DNA of 9,582 bases, taken from JBDKGV01 sp039798005 (GTDB lineage: Bacteria > Fibrobacterota > Fibrobacteria > UBA5070). This document shows, piece after piece, positions 6,760 to 9,582 of this stretch. The stretch covers positions 1-9,582 of the forward strand of contig JBDKGV010000129.1 of assembly GCA_039798005.1 (NCBI GenBank), given 5' to 3'. The notes under the pieces were generated by a model. That model did no database searches. It was given only the letters and a program-made list of their open reading frames with translations, and was not told the origin of the DNA. Numbering within the stretch: the stretch's first letter is position 1; every line of letters starts with the position of its first letter. The position numbers and the translations under genes were made by a program.

Positions 6760-7838
6760 GGCTTCACTCCCAGGTCGCTTGCGATGCGCGAAGCGATGGT
6801 GTGGGCCGCTTGGGGCCGTGAGAAGGACTGCATGGCCTTGGCGGCGGCATCACGGCGTGCCCAAAGGGCCTCGATGTTGCGGGTGAGCAGGCCTTCGCCG
6901 TAGGCGCGTTCGGTCAGGACGAAGCCCGCCCCGGCCTCTTCGAGCTCGCGGGCGTTGGTTTCCTGATGATTGTCGGTGGCATGCGGGTAAGGTACGAAGA
7001 CGGTGGGCAGGCGATGCAGGGCCAGTTCGGCCACGGCTCCGGCTCCGGAGCGCGAAACGCACAGGTCGGCGGCCTTGAGAGCCCCATAGACGTCGTTGAG
7101 GAAGGCTTCGATGCGGATTCCCTCGCGCCCCGCGTTCTGGGTGCGGCGCAATCCGGCTTCCTTCTCACCGGTCTGCCACAGGATCCTCCATCCGGCCTCG
7201 GTCAGGCGCTTGCCCTCGTGGGCCATCATCTCATTCACGCCGTGGGCGCCTTGGCTGCCACCCAGCACAAGCAGCATGCGGTCTTCCGGCGCCAATCCGA
7301 ATTCGCTCCGCAGGTCGTTGCGGGAGCGGTCGTCCATGGCGCGCACGGGATTGCCGGTCACCTCGGTGCGGCCCTTGGCGAAGGTGCGGGCGGCATCGGG
7401 CGAGCCCGCGAAGATGCGCTTGGCGCGTCCGCCCAGAAGACGGTTGGCCACGCCGGCATGGGCGTTGGGCTCGAGCAGCCAAAGGGGCAGGCCCAGGAGC
7501 GTTGCGGCCAGACCGGATGGCAGGGCGACATAGCCTCCGGTGGCAAAGACGCCTTGCACGCCTGCGCGCTTGAGCTGCTTGCGTGCCGATCCGACGGTGC
7601 GCAACATGTGAACCGGAAGCGCGACGTTCTTCCAAGCCGAGGCGCGGTGCAGCGGGATCGCGGGGATGGCGATGAACTCGACCCCTTCCCGGGATGCCAA
7701 GCGCTCTTCGAGCGATCCGGCGCGGCCCAGCATGAGGGTCTCGATTCCGAATTCCCGGTTCAGGATCCGTCCGACGGCGAGGGCGGGAAAGACGTGCCCG
7801 CCGGTGCCGCCGCAAGCCAGTGCAATCTTCATCGCCAT
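6756..7838 (-). CDS. murG: MurG, UDP-GlcNAc:undecaprenyl-PP-MurNAc-pentapeptide GlcNAc transferase
   Basis: 360 aa, the usual MurG length. It adds GlcNAc to lipid I to make lipid II at the cytoplasmic membrane face and has a GT-B fold (GT28). Motifs: GGTGGH (10-15) in the N-terminal acceptor domain, ATGGYVALPSGLAA (99-112), LEPNAHAGVANRLL (122-135), GNP (162-164), LGGSQGA (192-198), and SRSGAGAVAE (262-271) followed by LPTVFVPYPHATDNHQETNA (277-296), the UDP-GlcNAc region. The EQN usually found before the AG turn is EPN here, a mild deviation. Start ATG 7838 has AAGGAAG just upstream. The alternative ATG 7832 would give the 4-nt ATGA overlap seen at neighbouring junctions but is farther from the ribosome site. 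An out-of-frame open stretch continues upstream over ftsW; it is a shadow, not a fusion. The murG TGA overlaps murC ATG by 4 nt. Confidence 0.97.
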   Translation of the reverse strand: MAMKIALACGGTGGHVFPALAVGRILNREFGIETLMLGRAGSLEERLASREGVEFIAIPAIPLHRASAWKNVALPVHMLRTVGSARKQLKRAGVQGVFATGGYVALPSGLAATLLGLPLWLLEPNAHAGVANRLLGGRAKRIFAGSPDAARTFAKGRTEVTGNPVRAMDDRSRNDLRSEFGLAPEDRMLLVLGGSQGAHGVNEMMAHEGKRLTEAGWRILWQTGEKEAGLRRTQNAGREGIRIEAFLNDVYGALKAADLCVSRSGAGAVAELALHRLPTVFVPYPHATDNHQETNARELEEAGAGFVLTERAYGEGLLTRNIEALWARRDAAAKAMQSFSRPQAAHTIASRIASDLGVKP

Positions 7839-8995
7839 GCGAGCTTCCTTCCCGTGCGGTCGCGCGTCGCCACGGAATCCAAGGCGACGACGCCTTCGCT
7901 TGCGAAGCAGGAGATGTTCAGAAGGATGCCGACCAGGACGAAGGAAAGGGCGAGCGAACTGCCGCCGTAACTGATGAAGGGGAGGGTCTGACCGGTCGTG
8001 GGCATGGTGCGGGTGCAGACCATGACATGGATCAGGACGTTCAGGAAAAGCGCCATGGTGGCACCGGCGGCAAGGAATCTGCCCTCCAGGTCCGGGGCGT
8101 GCAGGGCGATGCGAAGGCCCCGCCAGACGACCAGGGCGAAGAGTCCGATCACGAAGATCGTTCCGATCAGGCCCATCTCCTCGCCCAGGATGGCAAAGAC
8201 CATGTCGGTGTAGGGTTCGGGGAGATAGAGCATCTTCGAGATGCCGCGGCCCAGGCCCGTGCCGAAGATGCCGCCGTTGCCAAGGGCGATGAGGGCTTGG
8301 ACGCCTTGGTAGGCCGCGCGCGACTTGCCGGTCTCGTCGGTGAGAAATGCGGTGAGTCGGGCCATGCGGTAGGGGGCCAGGGCGAAGACGGCGCCCATCG
8401 CCACGACTCCGGGGGCGGCCATCAACGCAAGGTGCAGAGGGCGCAGGCCGCCCAGGAAGAGCATGGCGAAGCCAAGGAAGATGATCATGGCGGCCATCGA
8501 GAAGTTGGGCTGGATGGCGATGAGCCCGGCGGGGATGAGGATGCGCATCAGGGCCGGGAGCACGTCGTCGCGAAAGCTCTCGAGCTTGCCGGCGCGCTGC
8601 ACGAGGTATCCTGCCAGCGAGAGGATCAGGGCCAGCTTCACGAGCTCCGAGGGCTGGATCGAGACGTTGGCAAGCTTCACCCAGCGAGAGGCGCCCTTCA
8701 CCGCGCGGCCCAGCACGGCAAGGCCGATCAGAAGAGGCACCAGCGCGATCAGGAGATAGCGACCCAAACCGATCATCTTCTGGTAGGGGAACAGGTAGGC
8801 GGCAAGGAAGGCGATGCCACCGAAGCCCAGACGCGCCAGATGCTTGACCAGGATGCTGCCTTCGCCCGCGTGCAGGCGCAGCACGGCGTAGTTGGCGCTG
8901 GCCGAGTAGACCATCGCGACGCCGATCGCCGAGAGGGCCAGCACGGCCCCCAGCAGGATCCAGTCGGGATTGCTCCTTTGCATCGGCTTGATCAC
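7829..8995 (-). CDS. ftsW: FtsW, SEDS-family septal peptidoglycan glycosyltransferase
   Basis: A 388-aa polytopic membrane protein of normal FtsW length that polymerises lipid II at the septum with a class B PBP partner. Visible motifs are KGASRW (100-105), QPSELVK (114-120), QPNFSM (162-167, usually QPDLGT), YQ (229-230), a long conserved block from GNGG to GEEMG (239-275) containing LPEPYTD, and TTGQTLPFISYGGSS (333-347). I place the start at GTG 8995. This GTG overlaps the murD stop as GTGA and lies 10 nt after a GGGGAGG Shine-Dalgarno. The ATG at 8983 has no good ribosome site, and an ATG at 9046 would overlap murD by 55 nt. QPNFS and TGQ in place of QPDLG and TKG recall FCB-group proteins. 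The extracellular loop before YQ (TDETGKSRAAYQ) does not match the usual DPxGxGYQ, where the catalytic Asp normally sits. RodA is the alternative family, but the cluster context favours FtsW. Confidence 0.95.
   Translation of the reverse strand: MIKPMQRSNPDWILLGAVLALSAIGVAMVYSASANYAVLRLHAGEGSILVKHLARLGFGGIAFLAAYLFPYQKMIGLGRYLLIALVPLLIGLAVLGRAVKGASRWVKLANVSIQPSELVKLALILSLAGYLVQRAGKLESFRDDVLPALMRILIPAGLIAIQPNFSMAAMIIFLGFAMLFLGGLRPLHLALMAAPGVVAMGAVFALAPYRMARLTAFLTDETGKSRAAYQGVQALIALGNGGIFGTGLGRGISKMLYLPEPYTDMVFAILGEEMGLIGTIFVIGLFALVVWRGLRIALHAPDLEGRFLAAGATMALFLNVLIHVMVCTRTMPTTGQTLPFISYGGSSLALSFVLVGILLNISCFASEGVVALDSVATRDRTGRKLAWR
7844..7850 (-). promoter_or_regulatory. Shine-Dalgarno of murG that favours ATG 7838 over ATG 7832
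   Basis: The minus strand reads AAGGAAG 5 nt before ATG 7838 and 11 nt before ATG 7832. Both starts are in frame two codons apart (M-A-M), so the choice changes the protein by two residues only. Spacing favours the outer ATG; the pattern of 4-nt overlaps favours the inner one. Confidence 0.45.
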
Positions 8996-9582
8996 GCTTC
9001 GAGCGCCTCCCCGAGCTTGCGCACAAGTTCCTGACCTTGGACGCATCCGGGGGCGACCAAAAGGACGCCTCCCACGCTGGTGCGCTCCACGCCCAGCTGG
9101 AGCGCTTCCTTCATGCTCGAGGTCGGCACGGCCTGGAGCGAGGCCTCCCAGAGCTTGAGTGCGGCCATCGGGGTTCCGGGCAGCATCAGGACGCGATTGG
9201 TCCGGGCGCCGATCTGCTCGAGGTCCAGCATCGATTGGAAACCGGGGCCACCCGCCACGAGGGTGACCTTGCGCTCGAAGGCTTCCAGCGATTCAAGCAT
9301 CGCCGAGGGCTCGCTGCAGGCGTTGTCGCTCCAGATCTGGACGCCCAAGCGGTCGCCGCAGTGTTCCAGACGGTCGAACTGGGCACGCCAGGCTTCCAAG
9401 CCCCGGCGGATCGCTTGGGGAGTCACTCCGCAGGCTTGGGCCGCGGCGACCGCGGCAAGGACGATTTCGGTCAAACCATCCGGCAAGGCCAGTTCGCGCA
9501 CCGGCGAAAGCACGAAGGCGCGACCGGCTTGGACCACGACCAGCAAGCCATGGCGGATCGAGGCCCCTCTCCAGACGACCGC
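8992..9582 (-). CDS. murD: MurD-like UDP-MurNAc-L-Ala:D-Glu ligase, C-terminal part (5' end outside window), divergent
   Basis: Only the last 196 residues are visible; the reading frame stays open to the window edge. MurD is a cytoplasmic Mur ligase that adds D-Glu to UDP-MurNAc-L-Ala. The assignment rests on position directly upstream of ftsW and on weak fold-level matches. These are a helical stretch LAAVAAAQACGVTPQAIRRGL at visible residues 42-62, RLE at 71-73 (usual PHRLE), SDNACS at 85-90 where DSKATN is expected, LVAGG at 108-112, and APGC at 177-180 where SPACAS is expected. The central-domain HNxxN motif is also not recognisable (LPDGLTEIVLAA instead). Several residues that hold D-Glu in E. 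coli MurD (Lys319, Lys348, Ser415, Phe422) appear substituted, and the usual FxxRG tail is absent. The frame is unbroken and its TGA overlaps the ftsW GTG, so it is not an obvious pseudogene. It is either a very divergent MurD or a MurD-derived protein with altered function. Confidence 0.72.
   Translation of the reverse strand, partial: AVVWRGASIRHGLLVVVQAGRAFVLSPVRELALPDGLTEIVLAAVAAAQACGVTPQAIRRGLEAWRAQFDRLEHCGDRLGVQIWSDNACSEPSAMLESLEAFERKVTLVAGGPGFQSMLDLEQIGARTNRVLMLPGTPMAALKLWEASLQAVPTSSMKEALQLGVERTSVGGVLLVAPGCVQGQELVRKLGEALEA
9006..9012 (-). promoter_or_regulatory. Shine-Dalgarno of ftsW that decides a GTG start
   Basis: The minus strand reads GGGGAGG ten nucleotides before GTG 8995, within the last codons of murD. 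The next in-frame ATG (8983) would be 22 nt away, too far for this site. Together with the GTGA stop/start overlap this supports GTG initiation. Confidence 0.6.

Noticed and set aside
6756..9026. Apparent 756-aa minus-strand protein joining an Arg/Pro/His-rich N-terminus to MurG
   Set aside because: The first half is the ftsW region read in the wrong frame; real MurG starts at 7838 with its own ribosome site.
7820..9034. Plus-strand open frame opposite ftsW, and similar ones opposite ftsA (3447-4913) and murC/ftsQ
   Set aside because: Low-complexity Gly/Asp/His/Gln-rich translations mirror the codon bias of the minus-strand genes; no motifs or ribosome sites.

Overview
The window is GC-rich, and all convincing genes lie on the minus strand. 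It holds the downstream half of a division and cell wall (dcw) cluster. In transcription order, from high to low coordinates, the genes are murD (3' part only), ftsW, murG, murC, ftsQ, ftsA and ftsZ. Two uncharacterised genes for probably exported proteins follow.

The organism is a diderm with peptidoglycan, judging from a complete MurC/MurG/FtsW/FtsQ/FtsA/FtsZ set. The order murD-ftsW-murG-murC-ftsQ-ftsA-ftsZ, without murB or ddl between murC and ftsQ, resembles Bacteroidota/Fibrobacterota (FCB group) clusters more than proteobacterial ones. So do the MurC motif ESDEFDRSF and the FtsW motifs QPNFS and TTGQTLPFIS. High GC and an FtsA of ordinary length with a terminal amphipathic helix make a Fibrobacterota-like lineage a reasonable guess. 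This is inference from recalled family features, not a database result.

Layout: murD to ftsA form one tightly coupled unit. Each stop overlaps the next start by about 4 nt (GTGA or ATGA), with murG possibly starting 6 nt earlier. FtsZ follows after a 49-bp gap with its own strong Shine-Dalgarno, and a classical intrinsic terminator (1851-1883) closes the cluster. Next comes a 227-aa exported protein with a possible CsgG/FlgO/TolB-N-like fold and a C-terminal helical hairpin. A 348-bp gene-free spacer with several palindromes and a 14-nt direct repeat separates it from a 230-aa exported orphan, which ends in a perfect 12-bp hairpin. Bases 7-40, at the window edge, nearly duplicate 34 nt of the 227-aa gene.

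Function: MurD, MurC and MurG build lipid II. FtsW polymerises it at the septum, FtsQ is the bitopic divisome scaffold, and FtsA ties FtsZ filaments to the membrane. The FtsZ C-terminal peptide and the FtsA amphipathic helix are both present.

Most of the window is ordinary. The points worth a second look are a MurD-like C-terminus lacking most canonical motifs, an FtsW whose extracellular catalytic loop does not match the usual pattern, the 34-nt repeat island, and the palindrome-rich spacer. I see no mobile element, CRISPR array, tRNA or rRNA.
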